Shown: positions 33,010 to 41,005 of the stretch, piece by piece
How the letters are laid out: each line of letters starts with the position of its first letter
Position numbering within the stretch: the stretch's first letter is position 1
Assembly: GCA_023251455.1 (NCBI GenBank)
Contig: JAHEYT010000034.1
Location: 1,659-65,658 of the forward strand
Source of the DNA: Bacteroidota bacterium
Lineage (GTDB): Bacteria; Bacteroidota; Bacteroidia; Bacteroidales; Prolixibacteraceae
DNA: 64,000 nt
Direction: 5' to 3'
Position numbers and translations under genes: made by a program
Notes under the pieces: model-generated
Seen by the model: only the letters and a program-made list of their open reading frames with translations
Told to the model about the DNA's origin: nothing
Database searches by the model: none

Positions 33010-35022
33010 TCATTCGCTTAATCCAAACAATTCATTAATCAACCTCTCATCCGTCAGATTTGGAATTGTGACTACCAGGTTTGGATTTTCCTTCATGGCG
33101 CGTTTAATGGCAAACAATGCTGATTCGTTCCGTGCCCAGCTGCGGCGCGCTATTCCATTGTTTACATCCCAATGAAGCATTTGCTTTAATCGCCGGTCGG
33201 CATCTTCAGAACCGTCGAGAGTCATCCCAAAGCCACCATTGATCACTTCGCCCCAGCCCACGCCACCACCGTTATGGATAGAAACCCAGGTGGCACCTCG
33301 GAACGAATCTCCAATTACGTTCTGAATAGCCATGTCGGCTGTAAAGGCCGATCCGTCGTAAATGTTTGAGGTTTCACGGAAAGGAGAGTCAGTTCCCGAA
33401 ACATCATGATGATCTCGGCCGAGCACAATCGGTGCGCTAATAAATCCATCACGAACTGCATTGTTGAAGGCTTCCGCAATTTTCATCCGTCCTTCGCAAT
33501 CGGCATAAAGAATACGAGCTTGCGAGCCAACTACTAATTTATTTTTTCCGGCTTCGGCAATCCAGTGAATATTGTCGTTCAACTGATTTGTTATTTCTGA
33601 AGGGGCGTCTTTTGCTATCTCAGTTAAAATCTGAAACGCAATTTCGTCAGTTTTAAGCAGGTCTTCCGGATCGCATGAGCAACAAACCCAGCGGAAGGGT
33701 CCAAATCCGTAATCGAAGAACAGTGGCCCCATAATGTCCTGAACGTAAGACGGAAAGGCGAAACTGCCATCCGGTTTTGTTACTTCCGCGTTAGCTCGTT
33801 TAGCTTCCAGAAGAAAGGCATTACCATAATCCCAGAAATACATTCCGTTCCCGGAGAGTTTGTTGATTGCATTCACTTGCCGGCGAAGGCTTTCGTAAAC
33901 TTTCTCCTGAAAGAGCTCCGGATTTTCAGCTATTAAATGGTTCGATTCGTCCAACGTTAATCCGGCAGGATAATATCCTCCGGCGAACGGATTGTGTAAG
34001 GAGGTCTGATCCGAACCCAGATCAATCGAAATGTTTTCTTCGGCCAGTTTTTCCCACAAATCAACCACATTGCCCTGGTAAGCCAGCGAAACTGCTTCTT
34101 TATTTGAACTAGCATCAAGCATTCTTTTGATTAGTTTGTCCAAGTCTTCATAAACCTCGTCAACCCAACCTTGCTCGTGGCGAATGGCAACTACTTTTGG
34201 ATTTATTTCAGCTATAATAGCAACCATTCCGGCAATTACCGTGGCTTTTGGTTGTGCCCCCGACATGCCGCCTAATCCTGATGAAACAAATATTTTTCCA
34301 GCAATTTCACCGTTCCCATTCATTCGGGCTGCATTCATCAAAGTAATGGTTGTGCCATGTACAATTCCTTGCGGCCCGATGTACATGAACGAACCGGCAG
34401 TCATTTGTCCGTATTGCGAAACTCCGAGGGCATTCATCCGTTCGTAATCATCCCTTCCGGAGTAATTTGGAATAACCATGCCGTTGGTTACCACCACACG
34501 CGGCGCATCTTTGTGAGAAGGGAAAAGTCCCATCGGATGACCCGAATACATCACCAGCGTTTGTTCGTCGGTCATTTCCGACAGGTATTTCATGCAAAGC
34601 AAGTATTGGGCCCAATTCTGAAAAACAGCGCCGTTTCCGCCGTAAGTAATTAATTCGTGCGGATGTTGGGCCACCGCAACATCCAGATTGTTCTGGACCA
34701 TCATCATGATGGACGCTGCCTGAACTGATTTATGCGGATAATCTTCCAATGGCCGGGCTTTCATTTCATAATCCGGGCGAAGCCGAAACATGTAAATTCG
34801 GCCATATTGTCGCAGTTCTTCCATAAATTCCGGTGCCAATAGGGCATGATGTTCCGGTGCAAAATACCTTAGCGCATTTTGGACTGCCAGTCGTTTTTCG
34901 GCTTTAGAAAGTATATCTTTACGTTTCGGGGCGTGGTTTACAGCGGTATTGTAAGGCTTGAGCTTTGGAAGACTCGCTGGAATTCCTTCTGTGATGGCTG
35001 ATTTGAATTCGGCAGTATTCAT
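33010..35022 (-). CDS. hutU: Urocanate hydratase
   Basis: The start is set at 35022 (MNTAEFKSAITEGIP), since an in-frame ATG at 35070 adds 16 residues not expected for the family. The 670-residue product is the long urocanase form common in Bacteroidota. It holds the NAD-binding ITYGGNGAVFQNWAQ, SGLGGMSGAQPKA and the urocanase signature region FDYGFGPFRWVCCSCDPEDL, in which a Cys lies near bound NAD. It converts urocanate to imidazolone propionate in histidine degradation. No hutH, hutI or hutG is adjacent, so the pathway genes are scattered. Confidence 0.95.
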   Translation of the reverse strand: MNTAEFKSAITEGIPASLPKLKPYNTAVNHAPKRKDILSKAEKRLAVQNALRYFAPEHHALLAPEFMEELRQYGRIYMFRLRPDYEMKARPLEDYPHKSVQAASIMMMVQNNLDVAVAQHPHELITYGGNGAVFQNWAQYLLCMKYLSEMTDEQTLVMYSGHPMGLFPSHKDAPRVVVTNGMVIPNYSGRDDYERMNALGVSQYGQMTAGSFMYIGPQGIVHGTTITLMNAARMNGNGEIAGKIFVSSGLGGMSGAQPKATVIAGMVAIIAEINPKVVAIRHEQGWVDEVYEDLDKLIKRMLDASSNKEAVSLAYQGNVVDLWEKLAEENISIDLGSDQTSLHNPFAGGYYPAGLTLDESNHLIAENPELFQEKVYESLRRQVNAINKLSGNGMYFWDYGNAFLLEAKRANAEVTKPDGSFAFPSYVQDIMGPLFFDYGFGPFRWVCCSCDPEDLLKTDEIAFQILTEIAKDAPSEITNQLNDNIHWIAEAGKNKLVVGSQARILYADCEGRMKIAEAFNNAVRDGFISAPIVLGRDHHDVSGTDSPFRETSNIYDGSAFTADMAIQNVIGDSFRGATWVSIHNGGGVGWGEVINGGFGMTLDGSEDADRRLKQMLHWDVNNGIARRSWARNESALFAIKRAMKENPNLVVTIPNLTDERLINELFGLSE

Positions 35023-35112
35023 AGTCGTTGAATTGTGGTTCACCTTTTGAAGTAGGAGGTATAACGGCAAAATTGCGACATTCCCCGATAATTTGATGTA
35101 TCAAGTCAGGAG

Positions 35113-35141
35113 TTTTGCAACATTTGTCAAACTTACATTTG
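35113..35141 (+). promoter_or_regulatory. Promoter of the lemA gene
   Basis: TTTTG at 35113-35117 and TACATTTG (TAnnTTTG) at 35134-35141 stand 16 bases apart. The ATG follows 55 bases later. Confidence 0.5.
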
Positions 35142-35196
35142 TCATATATTGTAATGGTTTTATTAAATTTGAAATTAAACATTAAAGGAAAATAAG

Positions 35197-35787
35197 ATGA
35201 AAAAAACATGGATTATTCTGGCCGTAGTTGCCGTTTTGCTTTTGGTGGCGTACTCGTCGATAAAAGGTTCATACAACAACATGGTAACCATGCAGGAAGG
35301 TGTGACCGCTCAATGGTCGCAGGTTGAAAACGTTTATCAGCGTCGTTCCGACCTGATCCCGAATTTAGTGAGTACAGTAAAAGGTTATGCCGATTTTGAA
35401 AAAGAAACCCTGACTCAGGTGATTGAAGCCCGTGCAAAAGCAACGGCAGTAAATATTAATCCGGACAAACTGGATGCACAATCATTGCAGAATTTTCAAA
35501 ATGCTCAGTCCGGATTATCCTCGGCATTAAGCAAATTGATGGTTGTGGTTGAAAAATATCCTGAACTGAAAGCCAACCAGGGGTTTCTTGATTTGCAGGC
35601 TCAGCTGGAAGGAACAGAAAACCGGATTACAGTTGAGCGTCAGAAGTTCAATCAAACGGCTCAAACGTACAATACGTTTATTCGCACCTTCCCGAAAAAT
35701 ATCTTTGCCGGAATGTTTGGCTTCGAAAAGAAAGCCTATTTCGAAGCTGAAAAAGGAGCTGAAAAAGCGCCTCAGGTTCAATTCTAA
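35197..35787 (+). CDS. lemA: LemA family protein
   Basis: A 196-residue protein with one N-terminal membrane helix (about 5-21) and a long helical periplasmic domain. The LemA marks are YNNMVTMQEGVTAQWSQVENVYQRRSDLIPNLVSTVKGYA and TYNTFIRTFPKNIFAGMFGF. The function of the family is not settled; it is often next to TPM-domain (YgcG-like) proteins, exactly as here. It ends in a good terminator, so the following TPM genes are likely transcribed separately. Confidence 0.9.
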   Translation: MKKTWIILAVVAVLLLVAYSSIKGSYNNMVTMQEGVTAQWSQVENVYQRRSDLIPNLVSTVKGYADFEKETLTQVIEARAKATAVNINPDKLDAQSLQNFQNAQSGLSSALSKLMVVVEKYPELKANQGFLDLQAQLEGTENRITVERQKFNQTAQTYNTFIRTFPKNIFAGMFGFEKKAYFEAEKGAEKAPQVQF

Positions 35788-35799
35788 AATACTCGCATA

Positions 35800-35841
35800 A
35801 ATAAAAGCTTTCGGCGATGTCTGCCGGAAGCTTTTATTCTG
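35800..35841 (+). terminator. Terminator after lemA
   Basis: Arms AATAAAAGCTTTCGGC and GCCGGAAGCTTTTATT pair with one mismatch around a seven-base loop, 13 bases past the stop codon. Confidence 0.7.
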
Positions 35842-35975
35842 AAACGCATGTTCGTTTTATACAAATAGGAATGAAAAATCACATAATTGAGTTTAAGTTG
35901 GCAAATAAAAAACAAATTAGATTCGGATGAATAAAATGTGAATTCATTCATGAAAGAAACCTAAAAACCGCAAAA

Positions 35976-36419
35976 ATGTCAGTCGAAAATTTTTTCAGTA
36001 AAGAAGAAAAGAAACAAATAACCGACGCTATCGCTGAAGCAGAATTGAATACTTCAGGAGAAATAAGGTTACACATGGAAGCCCATTGCAAAATTGACGT
36101 TTTGGACCGCGCTGCCTATATTTTTGAAAAGCTTAAAATGCATGAAACGGCACAGCGAAACGGAGTTTTGTTCTATCTGGCCGTGCATGATCATAAATTT
36201 GCTATTTTGGGCGATGGTGGAATTAATCACGTTGTTCCAGCCAATTTCTGGGACGAAATCAAGGAAACGATGTTGGGATTTTTTAAAGAAGGAAAATTTA
36301 CCGATGGACTGTCCAAAGGAATCCTGATGGCCGGAGAACAATTAAAAGCCAACTTTCCATATCACCATGAAGATGTTAACGAACTTTCGGATGAAATATC
36401 CTTCGATAAAAATTTATAA
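35976..36419 (+). CDS. TPM domain protein, cytosolic form
   Basis: A 147-residue protein of the TPM (TLP18.3/Psb32/MOLO-1) fold without signal peptide or membrane helix. It runs from FFSKEEKKQITDAIAEAELNTSGEIRLHME to the family-typical NGVLFYLAVHDHKFAILGDGGINHVVP and FTDGLSKGILMAGEQL. The function is unknown; plant and animal relatives act in photosystem repair or receptor assembly, which does not transfer. One base separates its stop codon from the next ATG, so it is in an operon with the secreted TPM protein that follows. Confidence 0.82.
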   Translation: MSVENFFSKEEKKQITDAIAEAELNTSGEIRLHMEAHCKIDVLDRAAYIFEKLKMHETAQRNGVLFYLAVHDHKFAILGDGGINHVVPANFWDEIKETMLGFFKEGKFTDGLSKGILMAGEQLKANFPYHHEDVNELSDEISFDKNL

Positions 36420-36420
36420 G

Positions 36421-37215
36421 ATGAAGCAAATACTACTGATTTTATTCCTTTCGGTATTTACCATTTCTGTTTATGCGCAGGATATCCCAGAACGTCCGAA
36501 TCCGCCGCGATTGGTAAACGATATGGCGAATGTTTTATCCGACCAGGAAGAGATGCAACTGGAATCGGAACTGGTTCAGTTTAGTGATCAGACTAACACT
36601 CAGATTTGTATAGTCACACTCCCAACTTTAAACGGTATGGAAATTTCGGACCTTTCATTTAAGATTGGCGAAAAATGGGGAGTTGGACAAAAAGGCAAAA
36701 ACAATGGAATCGTGGTCGTTTATAAACCAAAAAGTGGAAATGAAAAGGGTCAGGTTTTCGTTGCGGTAGGTTATGGTTTAGAAGGAGTTATTCCTGATGC
36801 CGTTGCCAACCGGAATGTTGTTGACTACGCTATGATTCCTTATTTCAAGCAAAATGATACTTATGGCGGATTGTCTGCCGGAACAAAAGTTTTGATGAGT
36901 CTGGCTGCAGGCGAATTTACTGCGGCAGATTATCAGAAAGCTACCAGTGGAAAAAAGTCGGGAAAGGATAAGGATAGTGGAGGAGGATTTATTCTCGTTA
37001 TTCTGATCATTATAGTGATCGTTTCGCTTTTCAAAGGTGGACGCGGTGGTGGTTATAGCAGCAGAGGTAGTCTGCCATTCTGGTTAGCTATGGGTTTGCT
37101 TGGAAGCGGTAATCGTGGCGGCGGCTCGTTTGGCGGATTCTCCGGCGGAAGCGGTGGTTTCGGTGGCTTTGGTGGTGGAAGTTTTGGTGGAGGCGGTGCC
37201 GGCGGAAGCTGGTAG
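36421..37215 (+). CDS. Secreted, membrane-anchored TPM domain protein (YgcG-like) with Gly-rich tail
   Basis: The ATG at 36421 gives MKQILLILFLSVFTISVYAQ, a signal peptide; a longer frame from 36367 would overlap the previous gene. The 264-residue product has a TPM domain (about 30-160: VNDMANVLSDQEEM, NTQICIVTLPTLNG, NNGIVVVYKPKSG, VAVGYGLEGVIPDAVANR), a membrane helix near 190-203, then a 60-residue tail of Gly with Ser and Phe ending GGGGAGGSW. This layout is the YgcG family, commonly linked with LemA. A tail this rich in Gly should be disordered on the outer side of the inner membrane, but topology is inferred. Confidence 0.85.
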   Translation: MKQILLILFLSVFTISVYAQDIPERPNPPRLVNDMANVLSDQEEMQLESELVQFSDQTNTQICIVTLPTLNGMEISDLSFKIGEKWGVGQKGKNNGIVVVYKPKSGNEKGQVFVAVGYGLEGVIPDAVANRNVVDYAMIPYFKQNDTYGGLSAGTKVLMSLAAGEFTAADYQKATSGKKSGKDKDSGGGFILVILIIIVIVSLFKGGRGGGYSSRGSLPFWLAMGLLGSGNRGGGSFGGFSGGSGGFGGFGGGSFGGGGAGGSW

Positions 37216-37262
37216 CTTCGACAGGCTCAGCTACCGTTCGACAGGCGTTCGACAGAGCTCAC
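37215..37262. repeat. TTCGACAGG repeat cluster
   Basis: The motif TTCGACAGG occurs twice, followed by a TTCGACAGAG variant, within about 45 bases, starting right at the stop codon. It looks like a partial copy of a dispersed GACAGGCTCAG-type repeat. No gene is seen from here to 37408. Confidence 0.5.
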
Positions 37263-37354
37263 TCGAAAGTGTCAGTTGCCGTTTAGCAAACTAGGAACGT
37301 ATTATTCTTTGCCATCTGCTTCAGCTGACGGACCAGATGTAAAAGAACAAACAT

Positions 37355-37389
37355 AAAAAAACCTTCAGGAATATTCCTGAAGGTTTTTT
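37355..37389. terminator. Bidirectional terminator
   Basis: AAAAACCTTCAGGAAT and ATTCCTGAAGGTTTTT form a perfect palindrome flanked by A and T runs on either side, between two convergent transcripts. Confidence 0.85.
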
Positions 37390-37408
37390 GCTATAATGCA
37401 TTTGAGAA

Positions 37409-38185
37409 TTAATCTACAGTTTCAATCTGATCCAGAATGTCTTTATCAACCAGGATACGACCGCAATATTCGCAAACGATAACCTTTTTGCGAGAAGCGA
37501 TATCCATTTGACGTTGTGGCGGAATTTTGTTGAAACAACCACCGCAGGCATCACGCTGTACAGTTACAACAGCTAAGCCGTTACGGGCGTTTTTACGAAT
37601 GCGTTTGAATGCAGTCACCAAACGAACTTCGATGTTGCCTTCAATCTTTTCTGCTTTCGATTTCAGTCTTTCTTCTTCGATCTGAGTTTCAGCAGTAATT
37701 TCTTCCAACTCACGTTGTTTGCGATCCAAATCTTCCAAACGTTCTTTCAAAAGGGTTGAAGAGGTTGCAATCGCTTCTTTTTTGCTTGAAAGTTCTGCTG
37801 TAAATTCACGGATACGTTTTTCCGATAATTCCATTTCGAGTTTCTGAAACTCAATTTCTTTACTCAATGAATCGAATTCGCGGTTGTTACGAACGTTATT
37901 TTGCTGTTCGGTGTATTTTACAATCAGGCCTTCTGATTCTTTAATCGCAATTTTTTTGTTGTGGATAGCTGTTTCCATATCCTTGATATCGTCTTCGAAA
38001 TTGCTCACACGGGTTTTTAAACCAGTGATTTCATCTTCCAAATCCTGCACTTCCAAAGGTAGTTCTCCGCGAAGTGTTTTAAATTTATCAATTTCAGAAA
38101 CAACATTTTGCAGCTCATATAAGGCTCTAAGCTTTGAACTGATTGGCACACTTTTATTCTCGTCTCTAACGTACTGTGTATTCAT
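37409..38185 (-). CDS. Coiled-coil protein with C-terminal C4 zinc ribbon
   Basis: A 258-residue protein. Residues about 20-190 form a long antiparallel coiled coil rich in Glu, Lys and Leu. The C-terminus has a zinc ribbon with CGGCFNKIPPQ and CEYCGRIL, giving two CxxC pairs. This is the CT398/HP0958-type family, which in other bacteria contributes to flagellar or RNA/secretion functions; the role in non-flagellated Bacteroidota is not known. It lies 22 bases downstream of the Nif3-like gene, an arrangement seen widely, so the two probably work in the same context. Confidence 0.88.
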   Translation of the reverse strand: MNTQYVRDENKSVPISSKLRALYELQNVVSEIDKFKTLRGELPLEVQDLEDEITGLKTRVSNFEDDIKDMETAIHNKKIAIKESEGLIVKYTEQQNNVRNNREFDSLSKEIEFQKLEMELSEKRIREFTAELSSKKEAIATSSTLLKERLEDLDRKQRELEEITAETQIEEERLKSKAEKIEGNIEVRLVTAFKRIRKNARNGLAVVTVQRDACGGCFNKIPPQRQMDIASRKKVIVCEYCGRILVDKDILDQIETVD

Positions 38186-38207
38186 ACTTATAGTTGTTTT
38201 ACTTATC

Positions 38208-39305
38208 TCAAATGAGGTAATTTACCGGATTTGTATTGAAATCCGATAAATGGACTGCAAATTTAGGGAATTTTTTTGTAAGTAATTCATAAAAAACTTC
38301 TTTAGTGAACTGTTCACTTTCATAATGGCCTATATCTGCAATGATGATTTGGTTTTCAGCATCAAAAAACTGGTGATATTTAAAATCACCGGAAATGAAA
38401 ATGTCAGCTTTCTGAGCAATTGCCTTGCTGAGGTAAGTACTTCCTGAACCACCGCAAACGGCAACTTTTCGGATAGATTTTCCTAAAGGTTGAGTGTGTT
38501 TAACGACCTCACAATTAAATGCATCTTTAATCTTTCGAAGAAAATCCAATTCGTCAACCGGCTCCTGAAGTTCTCCAATCATTCCAATTCCGGCCTGTGT
38601 ATATTCATTGTCGAGAGGGTAAATATCGTAAGCCACTTCTTCGTAAGGATGAGCCTGCAAAAGTGCCTGAATGACCTTGGATTGAATGTGTTTTGGAAAA
38701 ATGGTTTCAATACGGGTTTCTTCTTCGGTGTGAAGCTGATTTCTTTCTCCAACATACGGATTGGTCAGGTCGTTTCCCCTGAAAGTGCCATTGCCAGTTT
38801 GGCTGAAACTGCAGGAATCGTAATTCCCGATGTGCCCGGCACCTGCTTCAAACATAGCTTTTCTAACTTTTTCCGCATCAGCAACAGGCACGAAGGTGAC
38901 CAGTTTCTTCAGAAAGTTTAATGCAGGATCCAAAATTCGACAATTCTTTAGATTAAGTTTTTCACAAATCTTACTGTTTACACCTCCAAATATGCTGTCG
39001 AGATTGGTGTGCGCAGCATAAATGGCAATGTCGTTTTTAATGGCTTTAGAAACGCAGCGTTCTATGTAGTTTTTGCCGTTCAGTTTTTTGATACCGCTAA
39101 AAACAATCGGGTGGTGACAAACAATCAGGTTCAGTTTTTTGCTAATGGCTTCGTCCAGAATTTCTTCAGTGATATCCAAGGTTATCAAAATCCCCGAAAT
39201 TTCATCATCTGGTTGGCCAATAGTCAATCCAGCATTGTCGTATGATTCCTGGAATGCCAATGGAGCTATTGATTCAATATATTGGGTAATCTGTTTTAAC
39301 TGCAT
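38208..39305 (-). CDS. Nif3-like dinuclear metal protein (YqfO type)
   Basis: A 365-residue protein made of a Nif3 domain split by an inserted PII-like CutA-type domain (about 125-225), as in YqfO. Metal-binding motifs are IVCHHPIVFSGIKK (His64, His65), AHTNLDS, ADIFISGDFKYH and IADIGHYESE. Members form toroidal hexamers with two metal ions. A GTP-cyclohydrolase-like label is sometimes given to this family but is not supported. It lies 69 bases after the MerR-type gene and is followed by the zinc-ribbon gene, all on the minus strand. Confidence 0.9.
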   Translation of the reverse strand: MQLKQITQYIESIAPLAFQESYDNAGLTIGQPDDEISGILITLDITEEILDEAISKKLNLIVCHHPIVFSGIKKLNGKNYIERCVSKAIKNDIAIYAAHTNLDSIFGGVNSKICEKLNLKNCRILDPALNFLKKLVTFVPVADAEKVRKAMFEAGAGHIGNYDSCSFSQTGNGTFRGNDLTNPYVGERNQLHTEEETRIETIFPKHIQSKVIQALLQAHPYEEVAYDIYPLDNEYTQAGIGMIGELQEPVDELDFLRKIKDAFNCEVVKHTQPLGKSIRKVAVCGGSGSTYLSKAIAQKADIFISGDFKYHQFFDAENQIIIADIGHYESEQFTKEVFYELLTKKFPKFAVHLSDFNTNPVNYLI

Positions 39306-39374
39306 GGAGTAATTATCTGTTTATTCTGGGATGAATCAAAACTTGGAATCTGAAACCTAGAATTTGGAACTGAA

Positions 39375-39710
39375 TTACATTTCGTCCTTGATTTCAATCA
39401 GCATTTTCCTGATTTCCTGAAGACGGTTAACCACCTCGAAGTTCTGAATCGTATCTTCTTTGTTGTCCTTCAGTTTCTTTTGCGCCCCTCTGATGGTCAT
39501 TCCCTTTTCTTTCAGGAGGTGGTAAATGATTTTCATGTTTTCGATGTCCTCTTTGGTGAACATTCGGTTGCCTTTCGCATTCTTATGTGGCTTCAGAATA
39601 TCAAATTCATTCTCCCAAAAACGGATGTTTGAGGCGTTCACACCAAACATTTCAGCTACTTCGCCGATTGAATAAAAGACTTTTTCTATTTTAGGTTTTT
39701 TGTATGGCAC
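39375..39710 (-). CDS. MerR family transcriptional regulator, short form
   Basis: A 111-residue protein with the winged helix-turn-helix of MerR: FYSIGEVAEMFGVNASNIRFWE, then PHKNAKGNRMFTKEDIENM and a recognition-like helix ending KGMTIRGAQKKL. The coil after it is short and there is no effector domain or metal-binding Cys, so ligand binding is not apparent. Such short MerR proteins follow an M23 peptidase gene in many Bacteroidota, as here with 11 bases between them. The target is unknown. Confidence 0.88.
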   Translation of the reverse strand: MPYKKPKIEKVFYSIGEVAEMFGVNASNIRFWENEFDILKPHKNAKGNRMFTKEDIENMKIIYHLLKEKGMTIRGAQKKLKDNKEDTIQNFEVVNRLQEIRKMLIEIKDEM

Positions 39711-39721
39711 GGTGCTTAAGT

Positions 39722-40693
39722 TTAATCGAATGTTTGACCAATATTGGATGAAATTTTTACCATTTTTTCGTATTCCTGAGCATTCAGATCTTTGAAATAA
39801 TAGTACTGCGGATTAACAGGTTCGCCGTTCTTGTGGACTTCGTAATGTACATGAGGTCCGGTTGACGTGCCTGAGTTACCTACAAATCCGATAGTGCTTC
39901 CGCGTTTTACACGATCACCAATCTTTACGTTGAATGCGTTCATATGCCCGTAAAGCGTTTCGTATCCGAATCCATGATCAATCAGAATCCACTTTCCATA
40001 GCCACCTCCGATTGATTGTACGTCTTTTACAACTCCATCGCCGGTAGCATATATTTTGGTGCCTATGCTGGCCGTAAAATCCATTCCGTAGTGAAATTGT
40101 TTGATCTTGTATATCGGGTGAATACGGTAGCCCCATCCTGAAGCTGTGCTTTTCAGCGACTTATTTGAAATCGGCATAATTGCAGGCATTCCCGCAACCA
40201 ATTCTTCTTTGTTCATGGCCATTTTCAATACCTCGTCATACGATTTGGCCTGAATGTAAGCTTGTTTCGATAGGACATCAATTTTTTGGGCAGTCTTAAT
40301 TACCAGTTCTGAATTATCAAACGATTCGAGTTTCGAATATCTGTTTACTCCGCCAAATCCAGCTCTCCGGATAGTCGAAGGTATTGGGTCGCTTTCGAAA
40401 ATCACCCGGTATAAATTATTGTCGCGCTGCTCAATGTCATCGAGTACTTTTTCAATTGTCGAAAGGTCTTTGTGCATCAGTTCGTATTGAGTCAAAAGTC
40501 GCTCGTTTTCTTTGTGAAGAATACGCATGCGCGGCGATTCATAGAATTGCAGAATGCCAAAAGCAATCAGTATCGACGTTGCCAATGTTGTGGAAGATAA
40601 GGCTAAAACCCGTTTTAATCGGGTCTTGAAGCTAATTACGATTTTATCGTAGCTAAGTGTGTGAGCGTTAAATCTGTACTTGACTTTCGCCAT
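39722..40693 (-). CDS. M23 family metallopeptidase, inner-membrane anchored
   Basis: A 323-residue protein with one membrane helix (about 30-50), a coiled-coil stretch (55-100) and a C-terminal LytM domain (about 190-290). The zinc site is complete: FHYGMDF (His and Asp), and GPHVHYEVH (HxH). Such a protein cleaves peptide cross-links in peptidoglycan or, if regulatory, activates an amidase; the intact HxH argues for activity. It is the first gene of a minus-strand series with the MerR gene, nif3-like gene and zinc-ribbon gene. The 312 bases upstream are shared with alaS. Confidence 0.9.
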   Translation of the reverse strand: MAKVKYRFNAHTLSYDKIVISFKTRLKRVLALSSTTLATSILIAFGILQFYESPRMRILHKENERLLTQYELMHKDLSTIEKVLDDIEQRDNNLYRVIFESDPIPSTIRRAGFGGVNRYSKLESFDNSELVIKTAQKIDVLSKQAYIQAKSYDEVLKMAMNKEELVAGMPAIMPISNKSLKSTASGWGYRIHPIYKIKQFHYGMDFTASIGTKIYATGDGVVKDVQSIGGGYGKWILIDHGFGYETLYGHMNAFNVKIGDRVKRGSTIGFVGNSGTSTGPHVHYEVHKNGEPVNPQYYYFKDLNAQEYEKMVKISSNIGQTFD

Positions 40694-41005
40694 AAAACAG
40701 GACTAATGGAATTTATTTTTCGACCTGTAACAAAATTAAGGATTTAATCTAACTTTGCAAGATTTCGAAAATTCCGGTTAATAATAGCCTGCAAAGCTAG
40801 TGTTTTAGGTGATAGTAAAGTTAGGAATGCCCACTGTTGGAGATTTTTAACAATTTATAATTCCTGAAAAGTTTGCTTACAGCGTTTTAAAATGACGGTT
40901 TTTTCATTCGTTTTGGGGCGATTTTAGGATGTGAATTGCCCGTTTTATTTGAGGTTCTGAACCTCAATTTTGATTCAGTAATTAATAGAAAAGTTAGATA
41001 TTGAT
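40694..41005. other. Divergent intergenic region of the M23 peptidase and alaS
   Basis: Holds no gene that I can see. It contains a short perfect inverted repeat TGAGGTTC-T-GAACCTCA at 40950-40966, 40 bases before the alaS ATG, which could be a regulator site or a weak hairpin in the leader. No convincing TAnnTTTG box was found for alaS. Confidence 0.4.
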